This document shows positions 8,019-15,105 of a stretch of 40,708 nucleotides of DNA, in pieces. Numbering within the stretch: position 1 is the stretch's first letter; every line of letters begins with the position of its first letter. Made by a program: the position numbers and the translations under genes. The notes beneath the pieces were generated by a model. That model did no database searches. It saw nothing but the letters and a program-made list of their open reading frames with translations, and had not been told where the DNA came from. Source of the stretch: Oscillospiraceae bacterium (GTDB lineage: Bacteria; Bacillota; Clostridia; Oscillospirales; Oscillospiraceae); NCBI GenBank assembly GCA_902778285.1, contig CACYXC010000025.1, positions 1 through 40,708 of the forward strand, in the 5' to 3' direction.

Positions 8019-8114
8019 TGCCTCCCCCGAAAGGGGCGGCGCTTCGCAGAAGCGGAGGGGTCGGACCCCTCGGTCAGCGCGTTCGACGCTGACAACTCCC
8101 CTTGCAGGGGAGCC
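8019..8114. repeat. Stacked-hairpin module (five hairpins in 96 bp)
   Basis: Five hairpins follow one another almost without spacing: CCCC/GGGG at 8025-8036; CGCTTC/GAAGCG at 8040-8054; GAGGGGT/ACCCCTC at 8055-8071; GTCAGCG/CGCTGAC at 8073-8093; CTCCCCT/AGGGGAG at 8096-8112. The module fills the space upstream of the SPFH gene up to the stop of the rlmI-like gene. It contains no plausible gene. It resembles the hairpin repeats scattered in gut Oscillospirales genomes (recollection, not a search). Confidence 0.65.
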
Positions 8115-8116
8115 GT

Positions 8117-9343
8117 TTACACCACCTGAAACAGATAAAACTTCAGATAATCCGTCTCCGGCACGTTCCAGAGGATCGGATGGTCGGGGGCCTGCTGCCG
8201 CGCCTCGATCTGCCGCAGCTCCACGCCCGCGTCCTTCGCCGCCTCGCGCAGCATTTTGCGAAACAGTTCGTCGGCCATGAAGTGGCTGCAGGAGGCCGTG
8301 GCGAAATAGCCGCCGCGCGGCAGCAGCTTCAGCGCCCGGCAGTTGATCTCCTTATAGCCGCGCTCCGCGCTCCCCACGGTCCTTCGGGACTTGGTGAAGG
8401 CGGGCGGATCGAGGATGATGAAGTCATAGGGCGCGCCGCCCTGCTTCTCCAGCTCCGGCAGCAGGTCGAACACGTCGGCCACCCGAAAGTCCATCCGCTC
8501 GGCCAGTCCGTTGCGCTCGGCGTTTTGGCGGGCCATTTCGATGGCGGAGGCGGAGACGTCCACCGCCGTCACATGCTCGGCCCCGCCCCTGGCGGCGTTT
8601 AGGGCGAAGGAGCCGGTGTGCGTGAAGCAGTCGAGCACGCGGCGGCCCTTCGCGAGCCGCGCAACAGCGAGGCGGTTGTATTTCTGGTCGAGAAAGAAGC
8701 CGGTCTTCTGGCCGTTCTCCACGTCCACGGCGTAATAGATCCCGTTTTCGCAGATCTCGGTCAGCGGGCTCTCCGGCACGGGCAGACCCGGAAGCGCGAA
8801 CCAGCCCTTGCTCTGCTCCAGCCCCTCGAGGGCACGGATGGCGACGTCGTTGCGCTCGTACAGGCCGCGGATCTCCTGCCCGTCCTCGCACAGGATCTCC
8901 ACCATTGCGTGGAAAAGCACGTCCTTGATGCGTTCGATCCCCACCGACAGAGTCTGTGTCACCAAAAGGTCATGGAACTTATCCACCGTCAGGCCGGGGA
9001 AGCCGTCGGCCTCGCCGAAGATCAGCCGGCAGCAGTCCAGATCCTCCCCCATGACCGTCCTCCGGTAATCCCAGGCCCAGCGCAGGCGGCGGCGCCAGAA
9101 GGCCTCGTCAAAGCGGTCGTTTGCGTTGCGTGAGACGAGGCGCACGCGGATCTTGCTGCTCTCGCTGAGAAAGCCCGTGCCGAGATAGCGGCCCTTCTCG
9201 CTGACCGCGTCGACCAGCGCGCCGTTTTCGCAGGGCTCGGCCGTGCGCACGTCGCTCGCATAGATCCAGGGATGCCCCTCGCCGACCCAGCGGGCGCCCT
9301 TCTCGCTGACTGTGATTTTCGGAAACGCTCTGTCTGCTTTCAT
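8117..9343 (-). CDS. rlmI: Class I SAM-dependent rRNA large-subunit methyltransferase, RlmI-like
   Basis: 408 residues. The N terminus is a PUA-type RNA-binding domain (KGARWVGEGHPWIYASDV), followed by the RlmI central region and a Rossmann methyltransferase domain. Motifs visible are VLDCFTHTGSFAL (SAM-binding motif I, about residue 235), VTAVDVSASAIEMARQN (motif II), IILDPPAFTKS (motif IV) and TASCSHFM near 350, which carries the catalytic-type Cys. Members methylate C5 of a cytidine in 23S rRNA (C1962 in E. coli RlmI). The exact target in this organism is inferred. ATG 9343 is preceded by a GAGG site and a good promoter (9373-9401). The gene is divergent from the DUF1858-like gene. The family is secure; the symbol is by similarity. 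Confidence 0.85.
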   Translation of the reverse strand: MKADRAFPKITVSEKGARWVGEGHPWIYASDVRTAEPCENGALVDAVSEKGRYLGTGFLSESSKIRVRLVSRNANDRFDEAFWRRRLRWAWDYRRTVMGEDLDCCRLIFGEADGFPGLTVDKFHDLLVTQTLSVGIERIKDVLFHAMVEILCEDGQEIRGLYERNDVAIRALEGLEQSKGWFALPGLPVPESPLTEICENGIYYAVDVENGQKTGFFLDQKYNRLAVARLAKGRRVLDCFTHTGSFALNAARGGAEHVTAVDVSASAIEMARQNAERNGLAERMDFRVADVFDLLPELEKQGGAPYDFIILDPPAFTKSRRTVGSAERGYKEINCRALKLLPRGGYFATASCSHFMADELFRKMLREAAKDAGVELRQIEARQQAPDHPILWNVPETDYLKFYLFQVV

Positions 9344-9372
9344 GGATCATACCTCATACATTCGGATAAGGA

Positions 9373-9401
9373 ATTGTAACACGCCAGCGGCATAAATTCA
9401 A
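9373..9401 (-). promoter_or_regulatory. Promoter of the rlmI-like gene
   Basis: On the minus strand: TTGAAT (9396-9401), 17-base spacer, TACAAT (9373-9378). It lies 30 bases before the ATG at 9343. Confidence 0.65.
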
Positions 9402-9420
9402 CGCCGCGCGGTCCGTTGTC

Positions 9421-9449
9421 TTGCTTTTCCGCGCCCTGCGTGATATTTT
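9421..9449 (+). promoter_or_regulatory. Promoter of the DUF1858-like/GntR operon
   Basis: TTGCTT (9421-9426), 17-base spacer, TATTTT (9444-9449), 38 bases before the ATG at 9488. It is a moderate match to sigma-A and is back-to-back with the rlmI promoter. Confidence 0.55.
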
Positions 9450-9487
9450 AGATGCGAACAAAACCGAACAGTGAAAGGATTGCAGAC

Positions 9488-9730
9488 ATGATCATTGACA
9501 AGAACACCAAGCTGACCGACATTCTGGCGGCCTACCCCTGGCTGCCCGACGAGCTGGGCCGGACCGATCCGCGCGCCAAGCCCTTCCTCGCGATGATGAA
9601 CACCCCGCTCGGCAAGGTCACGCTGAAAAAGGCCACCGTGGCCGACGCGGCCAAGTACCTCAAGCGCTCGCCCGAGCGCCTGCTCAGCCGTCTGGAGGGT
9701 GTGATCCGCGATTACGAGAGCCGCCGCTGA
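9488..9730 (+). CDS. DUF1858-like small protein (80 residues)
   Basis: The start at ATG 9488 is chosen for its AAAGGA site; a longer frame from 9452 has none. The 80 residues start MIIDKNTKLTDILAAYPWLPDELGRTDP and contain NTPLGKVTLKKATVADAAKYL followed by a helical tail. This matches the short DUF1858 fold (an all-helical domain also found next to redox and DUF542-type proteins). The usual first strand-turn pattern (IDxxTxLxDILxxYP) is clear. The biochemical role is unknown. It is the first gene of a two-gene unit with the GntR regulator 16 bases downstream, which suggests linked function. Length is normal for the family. Confidence 0.7.
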   Translation: MIIDKNTKLTDILAAYPWLPDELGRTDPRAKPFLAMMNTPLGKVTLKKATVADAAKYLKRSPERLLSRLEGVIRDYESRR

Positions 9731-9746
9731 GGCGAGGAGGCGGAGC

Positions 9747-10481
9747 ATGGACAAGTTTCAGCTCAAGCAGTATATGAACGCCAGCCCCGACGCCAAGCTC
9801 AAGGATCTGGTGACGAAGCTGCTGTATGATGAGATCCTGGCGCTGCGCATCGCGCCGGGCAGCAAGCTCAACGTAAACCAGATCGCCTCGTCTCTGGGCA
9901 TCTCCCGTACGCCCGTGGCCGAGGCGGTGCAGAGCCTGAGCGAGATCGGCTTTGTGGTCGGCCATCCGGGCCAGCCGGGCAGCTTTGTGCTGGATCTGAG
10001 CCTGACCGACATGATCGACCTCTATCGCGTGCGCGACGCGGTGGAGAGCACCGCCGCGGCCCTGTGCGCCTATCAGGCGGACGACCGTGTCCTGCGGGAG
10101 CTGAGCCTGCTGGCCGAGGCCTTCAAGGAGAGCGTGGAGAACCGCGACATCCTCGGCATGAAGGACACGGACATGCCCTTCCACCGGCTTATCATCGACT
10201 CCTGCGGCAACCCCTATGTGGTGCAGAGCTATGAGCAGATCCTGCCGAAGCTGACCATGTATCAGGCCTCCATGCTGGAATTCATCGTCCAGCAGGACAA
10301 TGACGCCAACCCCTGGCTGGCCGGCGTGAAGTACAATCACATCTCTGTTGTGTCGGCCATCCGCATGCGCATGCCGGAGCTTGCGCGCCAGAGCATGGCG
10401 GAGCATGTGGGCGCAAGCCTGAGCTTCACCAGCCTCTCCGGCGGCGGCATGGACCCCTTCCGCGCCATCCGCCGCGCGTAG
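9747..10481 (+). CDS. GntR family transcriptional regulator (FadR/FCD subfamily)
   Basis: 244 residues behind a strong GAGGAGGCGGAG site. The N-terminal winged helix spans about 17-80 (LLYDEILALRIAPGSKLNVNQIASSLGISRTPVAEAVQSLSEIGFV), the standard GntR signature. The FCD ligand domain follows (about 85-225) with the metal-binding pattern: D...H in DTDMPFHRLI, His in KYNHISVV and His in AEHVGASL. FCD regulators usually sense small carboxylates or amino-acid derivatives; the effector cannot be named. No obvious target operon is adjacent except its own. The gene ends 2 bases before the hairpin-rich repeat at 10484. Confidence 0.9.
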   Translation: MDKFQLKQYMNASPDAKLKDLVTKLLYDEILALRIAPGSKLNVNQIASSLGISRTPVAEAVQSLSEIGFVVGHPGQPGSFVLDLSLTDMIDLYRVRDAVESTAAALCAYQADDRVLRELSLLAEAFKESVENRDILGMKDTDMPFHRLIIDSCGNPYVVQSYEQILPKLTMYQASMLEFIVQQDNDANPWLAGVKYNHISVVSAIRMRMPELARQSMAEHVGASLSFTSLSGGGMDPFRAIRRA

Positions 10482-10483
10482 GT

Positions 10484-10801
10484 TTCAGTTTTCAGTTTTC
10501 AGAGTTCAGTTTTCAGTGAAGCGGTACCTCTCATAAACAAACGGGAAGACCTCCGGAATCACCGGAGGTCTTCCCTTCAAGCTGTCAACAAAGTGTCGAC
10601 AGCTTGAAGGGCAAAAATGAGAACTTACGAAAAAGTTCTCATTTTTGCGTATATCAAACGCGAGAGGGAATAACCGATCCCCTCTCGCGCTCTCCCCATG
10701 CAAGTCATACCTGGTTTCGCCGGCTTTGTCTACAGTCTGACGGGAAGACCTCCGGAATCACCGGAGGTCTTCCCGTTTCTGAAAACTAAAAACTGAAAAC
10801 T
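10484..10801. repeat. Composite hairpin repeat with inverted terminal sequences
   Basis: Fills the space between two convergent genes. The ends carry CAGTTTTCAG-type repeats (10484-10518) and their inverse (10779-10801). Inside are two identical hairpins with 14-bp stems (10543-10575 and 10742-10774, arms starting GGGAAGACCTCCGG). Between them are hairpins at 10573-10611 (14-bp stem), 10611-10648 (15-bp stem) and 10660-10688 (9-bp stem). The block 10573-10706 recurs in diverged form at 20454-20587. The first two inner hairpins share bases 10573-10575, so they compete for pairing. No coding frame is credible. It may act as a two-way terminator for both neighbours as well as being a repeat. Confidence 0.75.
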
Positions 10802-11685
10802 CAGTCGACCCGCTCGTCGCCCCAGAAGAAGAGGGCCACGGTGCCCGGGCCGGTGTGGGAGCCGATGGTGGTGCCGACGCTGTTGATGACCACCCTGCCG
10901 TCGAGCTTCGGGAACTTCTCCTCCACGAGCTCGGCCACGGCCCGCGCCTCGGGCAGGCAGGCGGACATGGAGATATAGCACTTGCCGCTGTAGTCATGGC
11001 CGCCGCGCGCGTGCTCCTCCATCTTCTTGACGCACTCGCGGATGACCCTTTTCTTCGTGCGGATCTTGTAGCGCGGGATGAGGCGCCCCTGATCGTCCAT
11101 GTTCAGCAGCGGGCAGATCTCCAGCAGGCCGCCGAAGATCGCCGCGGTCTTGGAGATGCGGCCGCCCTTGACGTAAAAGCTCAGGTCCGTGGAGAAAAAC
11201 CAGTGGTGGAGCTTGAGGCGGTTGTCCTCGATCCATTTGGCGCACTCATCCACGGACAGTCCCTCGTCGCGCTTGGTCGCGGCGGTGTCCATCAGCAGGC
11301 CGTAGCCGGAGGAGGCGCCGAGCGAGTCGATGATATAGATCTTCCGCTCGGGGTAGCGCTCGCGCACGATCAGCGCGGCGTTCTGGGCGGAGTTGATGGT
11401 GCCGGAGATGCCGGAGGACAGGCAGACGTGGATCACGTCCTGTCCCTGCTCCAGAAAGCGGGAGAAATGCTCCACATATTCGGTGATGCTCACCTGCGAG
11501 GTGCGGGTGTCGGCACCGGCCGCCATTCTGGCGTAGAACTCGTCAAAGGGTATGGAATGGCCCAGGTCGTCCGGATACTCCACGCCGTCGATGGCGTAGT
11601 GAAAGCAGACATAGTGGATGCCGCGCGCTTCAAAATGCTCCCTGCTCAGATCGGCGGTGGAGCAGCAGCTGAGAACATAGCTCAT
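10801..11685 (-). CDS. DegV family fatty-acid-binding protein
   Basis: 294 residues from ATG 11685 (AAAGGACA site; the upstream extension has none). DegV hallmarks in order: an N-terminal CSTADLSREHF segment, DTRTSQVSITEY (usual T-S-Q fatty-acid-binding loop), VIHVCLSSGISGTINSAQNA near residue 95, DSLGASSGYGLL and the KGGRISKTAA.FGGLLEICPLL stretch. The last 80 residues end in VVINSVGTTIGSHTGPGTVALFFWG, the family's C-terminal lipid-contact motif. DegV (FakB-type) proteins bind fatty acids and hand them to a kinase for phosphorylation; no fakA gene is in the window. It is the second gene after the XRE regulator on this strand, but a hairpin separates them. Confidence 0.92.
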   Translation of the reverse strand: MSYVLSCCSTADLSREHFEARGIHYVCFHYAIDGVEYPDDLGHSIPFDEFYARMAAGADTRTSQVSITEYVEHFSRFLEQGQDVIHVCLSSGISGTINSAQNAALIVRERYPERKIYIIDSLGASSGYGLLMDTAATKRDEGLSVDECAKWIEDNRLKLHHWFFSTDLSFYVKGGRISKTAAIFGGLLEICPLLNMDDQGRLIPRYKIRTKKRVIRECVKKMEEHARGGHDYSGKCYISMSACLPEARAVAELVEEKFPKLDGRVVINSVGTTIGSHTGPGTVALFFWGDERVD

Positions 11686-11797
11686 GATCGTCTGTCCTTT
11701 CGCAACCATAGTTTTCGCGGTTACAGGATAGCCCCGCTCCGCCGCCAGCGCAAGCTACCCTGCCGGGATGGGACTCTACCGTTCGAGCCGCGCAGAA

Positions 11798-11829
11798 ATC
11801 CCGGGGTAGACCCTTCTCTACCCCGGGAT
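11798..11829 (-). terminator. Perfect 13-bp hairpin between the XRE and DegV genes
   Basis: ATCCCGGGGTAGA (11798-11810) pairs exactly with 11817-11829 across a 6-base loop, 25 bases beyond the stop of the XRE gene. The U-run on the minus strand is short (TTTCT), so it may be an attenuator rather than a full terminator. Confidence 0.55.
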
Positions 11830-11853
11830 CGACTCACTCTACAAATCGTAGAA

Positions 11854-12474
11854 TCATGCTTTTTTCTTCTGTTTGCGCAGGAATTTCGGCCGTTTTTTGA
11901 TGTTGCAGCTGAGGAAGACCAGCGCCTCCGCCAGTACGCAGATCAGGAAGATCTGCCAGGGGTTGGCCTGGACGAAGAGCAGATAGGCCATCACGAACAG
12001 GCTCAGCACGAACAGCGCGATCACAAACTGCAGGTGCCGCTTCTTGCCGAAGACGCAGATCAGCACCAGATAGGTCAAAACCGAGACCGGCAGCGCCACC
12101 GCGAAGATCTGCCAGCGGATGATCCCCACGAGCCACAGGGCGACGAAAGCCGTCAGCGCCAGGGTCCACACGCCCAGCACCGCCACGGCGATGATCATAT
12201 TCACGCTGTAGCTGCGGTCCGGCACATCGTCCGGGTCAGGGGCCGGCTTCCACCGCTCCTGCGCGGAGAGCAGCGCGTCCACCGTGACACCGAATATCTC
12301 CGCCATCTGGGTGAGCACCCAGGCGTCCGGGATCGCCTCGCCCCGCTCCCACTTGGAGATGGTCTTGTCCGAGTAGTTCAGCGCCGCGCCGAGCTCCGCC
12401 TGGGTCATACCCGCGCCGGTGCGCAGCTTGATGATATTGCTGGCCGTGACCAGCTTCAGTTCCGAAAGATCCAT
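11854..12474 (-). CDS. XRE-type HTH regulator with a four-helix membrane domain
   Basis: 206 residues. An XRE helix-turn-helix covers about 9-66 (IIKLRTGAGMTQAELGAALNYSDKTISKWERGEAIPD). A linker follows, then four hydrophobic segments (about 91-115, 120-142, 149-168, 173-189) and a very basic tail (IKKRPKFLRKQKKKA). A DNA-binding head on a membrane body suggests a sensor that acts from the membrane or is released from it; that role is inference. Its targets are unknown. A good promoter (12537-12565) and a GC-rich leader hairpin around 12488-12505 precede it. This architecture is common in Clostridia. Confidence 0.85.
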   Translation of the reverse strand: MDLSELKLVTASNIIKLRTGAGMTQAELGAALNYSDKTISKWERGEAIPDAWVLTQMAEIFGVTVDALLSAQERWKPAPDPDDVPDRSYSVNMIIAVAVLGVWTLALTAFVALWLVGIIRWQIFAVALPVSVLTYLVLICVFGKKRHLQFVIALFVLSLFVMAYLLFVQANPWQIFLICVLAEALVFLSCNIKKRPKFLRKQKKKA

Positions 12475-12536
12475 GGTGTATTCTCTGCGGGCGCTGTTGC
12501 GCCCGACGTCCGTCCGTTTTGGCTTGGTAATGTGAT

Positions 12537-12565
12537 ATTATACCATGCGGGCGCTTGTTTGGCAA
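12537..12565 (-). promoter_or_regulatory. Promoter of the XRE membrane regulator
   Basis: On the minus strand: TTGCCA (12560-12565), 17-base spacer, TATAAT (12537-12542). The -10 box is consensus. Transcription would begin about 55 bases before the ATG, leaving a leader with a CGGGCGC/GCGCCCG hairpin. Confidence 0.75.
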
Positions 12566-12591
12566 GACACGGCGTTTCCGCGGCGCGGGAC

Positions 12592-12620
12592 TTTACCTTA
12601 TCGCGGTTTTTTGGTATAAT
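12592..12620 (+). promoter_or_regulatory. Possible promoter reading into the hairpin array
   Basis: TTTACC (12592-12597), 17-base spacer, TATAAT (12615-12620). The -35 box is weak and the -10 box perfect, but the -10 also lies inside a small hairpin (12611-12628). It would transcribe the hairpin array and the DUF364-like operon. Confidence 0.4.
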
Positions 12621-12797
12621 AATACCAATCTCCAATAAACCGCTTGATTTTCAAGCGGTTTATGTGCAGCGACTGCTGCGCTGCGCAAAGCAAATGCTTT
12701 GCGCGAGACTGGTATTGCACGGCTTCTTCAAAGGCGCAAAGCGCCTTTGCCTGTGAGCCCGGCGGCTCACAGGCAACAAAACGATTTTTATCGTTTT
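12611..12797 (+). repeat. Stacked-hairpin module (seven hairpins in 187 bp)
   Basis: Seven hairpins in a row: TTGGTAT/ATACCAA (12611-12628), AAACCGCTTGA/TCAAGCGGTTT (12637-12661), GCAGC/GCTGC (12666-12679), GCGCAAAGCA/TGCTTTGCGC (12683-12704), AAAGGCGC/GCGCCTTT (12730-12748), GCCTGTGAGCC/GGCTCACAGGC (12749-12774) and AAAACGAT/ATCGTTTT (12778-12797). In addition AATACCAATCTC (12621-12632) pairs with GAGACTGGTATT (12705-12716) with one mismatch and would close hairpins two to four into one larger domain. The last hairpin followed by TTTTATT resembles a terminator. It lies in the leader of the next operon. It may be a structured RNA, an attenuator or a mobile hairpin repeat. Confidence 0.65.
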
Positions 12798-12846
12798 ATT
12801 GAAGAATAAGTATAAGGTATTGATTCTCTTCAAAGGCGGATGCGTG

Positions 12847-13584
12847 ATGGGCGGAACAGCAGCTTATGAGCTCCTGCTGAGCGGTATCGACTGCGAGGCG
12901 CGGGTGGAGCGCATCGTGCGCGGCGTGTCCTGGACGGCGGCCCTGCTGTCCGACGGGCAGGCCGGCGTCGCCATGCGCACGGCGGGCGAGAGCGTCCCCC
13001 GCCGCTTCGAGACGCTGGCGGGACTCCCCGCGAGGGAGGCCGCCCGCGCCGTCCTCTCCTGGAATCTGGAGGAGGCGAGCGAGGGCATGGCCGTCGTCAA
13101 CGCCTGCTATAACCGCCCCGAACGCATGGAGCGGCTCGGCTGCTTCTATACCGACAGCGCGCTGGAGGGCGTCGAGCTTGCGGGAAAGACCGTGGGCTTC
13201 GTCGGCCATCTCCTGCACAGGAACAGCGTCACCGAGCGACTGCTCGGCGCGGCGAAGGACTACTTCATCCTTGAGCGCGAGCCCAGGCCCGGCGACTATC
13301 CCGACAGCGCCTGCGAGTACCTGCTGCCGCGCTGCGATGTGGCGGTCATCACCGGCTCTGCCTGGGTCAACAAGACCATGCCCCGGCTGCTGGCGCTGAC
13401 AAAGGACGCGCTCACGATCCTGACGGGGCCGACCGTGCCGCTCTGCCCCGCTCTGCTCGGGCTGGGTGTCGATCGGCTCAACGGCCAGGTCATCACCGAG
13501 CCGGAGGCGATGCTGAAGAAGATCGCAGAGGAGCGCTGCTCGGTCAACGCCTTCTCCCGCCACTGGACCCTCGACGCCAGATGA
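12847..13584 (+). CDS. DUF364-like protein (putative heavy-metal chelation domain, with DUF4213-type N terminus)
   Basis: 245 residues. ATG 12847 is preferred because AAAGGCGG stands 7 bases ahead; an in-frame TTG at 12799 lies inside the last hairpin. The N-terminal part has VERIVRGVSWTAALLSDGQAGVAMRT, as in DUF4213. The second half (VGFVGHLLHRNSVTERL, CDVAVITGSAWVNKTMPRLLALTKDALTILTGPTVPLCPALLGLGVDRLNG) matches DUF364, whose members resemble metal-chelate-handling or corrinoid-linked proteins. The function is not established. It overlaps the next gene by 4 bases (ATGA at 13581), so the two are translationally coupled, although no known pathway links them. Confidence 0.7.
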   Translation: MGGTAAYELLLSGIDCEARVERIVRGVSWTAALLSDGQAGVAMRTAGESVPRRFETLAGLPAREAARAVLSWNLEEASEGMAVVNACYNRPERMERLGCFYTDSALEGVELAGKTVGFVGHLLHRNSVTERLLGAAKDYFILEREPRPGDYPDSACEYLLPRCDVAVITGSAWVNKTMPRLLALTKDALTILTGPTVPLCPALLGLGVDRLNGQVITEPEAMLKKIAEERCSVNAFSRHWTLDAR

Positions 13585-15101
13585 GCGCGCAGACGAAACG
13601 CCGGCTCTGCTTCTGGGCGATCTTCGCCCTGGGGCTGGGGGTCCGCCTCTGGCAGTTCGGGCGGGTGCCGGAGGGCATCAATCAGGACGAGGCCTTCGCG
13701 GGCTACGAGGCCTTCTGCCTGCTGCACGGCGGCACGGATACCGCGGGCTATCGCTTCCCGGTCTATCTGACGGCCTGGGGCAGCGGCATGAACGCGCTCG
13801 AGAGCTATCTGATGCTGCCCTTTGTGGCCGTGTTCGGGCTGAAAACCTGGGTCATCCGCCTGCCGCAGCTGCTGACGGGGCTGTTGAGCCTGCCGGCCGT
13901 CTACGGCGTCGCGCGCCGGGCGCGCGGGGAGCGGCAGGCGCTCGTCACGATGCTGCTGCTCGCGGTCTGCCCCTGGCACGTGCTGCTCTGCCGCTGGGGG
14001 CTGGAGTCCAACCTCGCTCCGGGCTTTCTGCTTTTCGGGCTGTATTTCTTTGTCCGCGCGCTCGAGGACGGCCGCTTTTTCCCGCTCTGCGGCCTCTTCA
14101 CGGGCCTTTCGCTCTACGCCTACGCCACGATCTGGCCCTTCGTGCCGCTGATGCTGGGCCTGTCGCTTCTGTACTGCGGCGTTCACGGCAGGCTGCGCTT
14201 TGACCGGCGTCTGCTGGGCGGCGGGCTGATCCTCGGGCTGCTGGCGCTGCCGCTGCTGCTGTTTTTAGCGGTGAATTTCGGCCTCATCGCCGAGATCCGC
14301 ACGCCCTTCTTCTCCGTGCCGAAGCTGCTGTATATGCGTTCGGGGGAGCTGTCCTTCCGGCATATCCCGGAAAATCTCGGGAATCTGTTTACGATCCTGT
14401 GGAAGCAGTCGGACGGGCTGCCGTGGAATTTCGCCGGACCCTTCGGCCTGCTCTACCCGCTTTCCGTTCCCTTTGCGCTGCTGGGGCTATTGTCCCTGCT
14501 GGCGCGGCGCGCGCGCAGCCGGGACTTCGACCCCATGGCGCTGCTGCTCTTCCAGCTGCTCGCCGCGCTGCTGCTCGGCGCGCTGCTGCGCGTCAACGTC
14601 AACCGCGTCAACCTCCTCTTCCCGCCGCTGGTCTTTCTCACGGCGGAGGGGATCTGCCGCTTCTGCGATCTCTTCCGCGCGCGGCTGCTGCCGCTGCTGC
14701 TGGCGGCCTATCTGCTCTGCTTCGGGCTCTTCGTCCGGTATTACTTTACCGACTATAAAGCCTCGCTGCGCCCGAGCTTTGCCTGGGGGCTGGAGGACGC
14801 GCTGGCCGCGGCGGAGTGCTTCGACGGCGCGATCGTTCTCTCCGGAGATATCTATTACCCCGATGTGCTGTTTTACGCGCAGACCGATCCCGACGTCTTC
14901 CGCGCCACCGTGCGCTACCAGAACTACCCGGCGGCCTTTCTGCGCGCCGCCTCCTTCGACCGTTTCCGCTTCGGGCTGGACGGCGCGCCGGAGGACGGCT
15001 GCGTCTATCTGCTCTCGCCGTGGACGGACGCCTCGGCATTCGCGGAGGCGGACTATGCGGCGGAGCGCTATGGCGGCTTTAGCCTTGTCTACAGGAAGTG
15101 A
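13581..15101 (+). CDS. PMT-type (GT39/GT83-like) membrane glycosyltransferase
   Basis: 506 residues with about a dozen membrane segments. The first extracytoplasmic loop contains PEGINQDEAFAGYEAF, the acidic (D-E) motif expected for polyprenyl-phosphate-sugar dependent transferases of the PMT/ArnT type. The loop before SNLAPGFLLFGLYFF has CPWHVLLCRWGLES, also usual for this group. The last 100 residues are a soluble domain (GAIVLSGDIYYPDVLFYAQTDP...). The likely role is transfer of a sugar from a lipid carrier to a surface acceptor outside the membrane; donor and acceptor cannot be told. It is coupled to the DUF364-like gene upstream and lies 4 bases before the thioesterase gene. The composition is very GC-rich, as in the flanking core. 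Confidence 0.8.
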   Translation: MSAQTKRRLCFWAIFALGLGVRLWQFGRVPEGINQDEAFAGYEAFCLLHGGTDTAGYRFPVYLTAWGSGMNALESYLMLPFVAVFGLKTWVIRLPQLLTGLLSLPAVYGVARRARGERQALVTMLLLAVCPWHVLLCRWGLESNLAPGFLLFGLYFFVRALEDGRFFPLCGLFTGLSLYAYATIWPFVPLMLGLSLLYCGVHGRLRFDRRLLGGGLILGLLALPLLLFLAVNFGLIAEIRTPFFSVPKLLYMRSGELSFRHIPENLGNLFTILWKQSDGLPWNFAGPFGLLYPLSVPFALLGLLSLLARRARSRDFDPMALLLFQLLAALLLGALLRVNVNRVNLLFPPLVFLTAEGICRFCDLFRARLLPLLLAAYLLCFGLFVRYYFTDYKASLRPSFAWGLEDALAAAECFDGAIVLSGDIYYPDVLFYAQTDPDVFRATVRYQNYPAAFLRAASFDRFRFGLDGAPEDGCVYLLSPWTDASAFAEADYAAERYGGFSLVYRK

Positions 15102-15105
15102 GACC

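Noticed and set aside
10484-10801. CRISPR array
   Set aside because: The repeats are hairpins of different sequence, not equal repeats with unique spacers of fixed length, and no cas gene is present.
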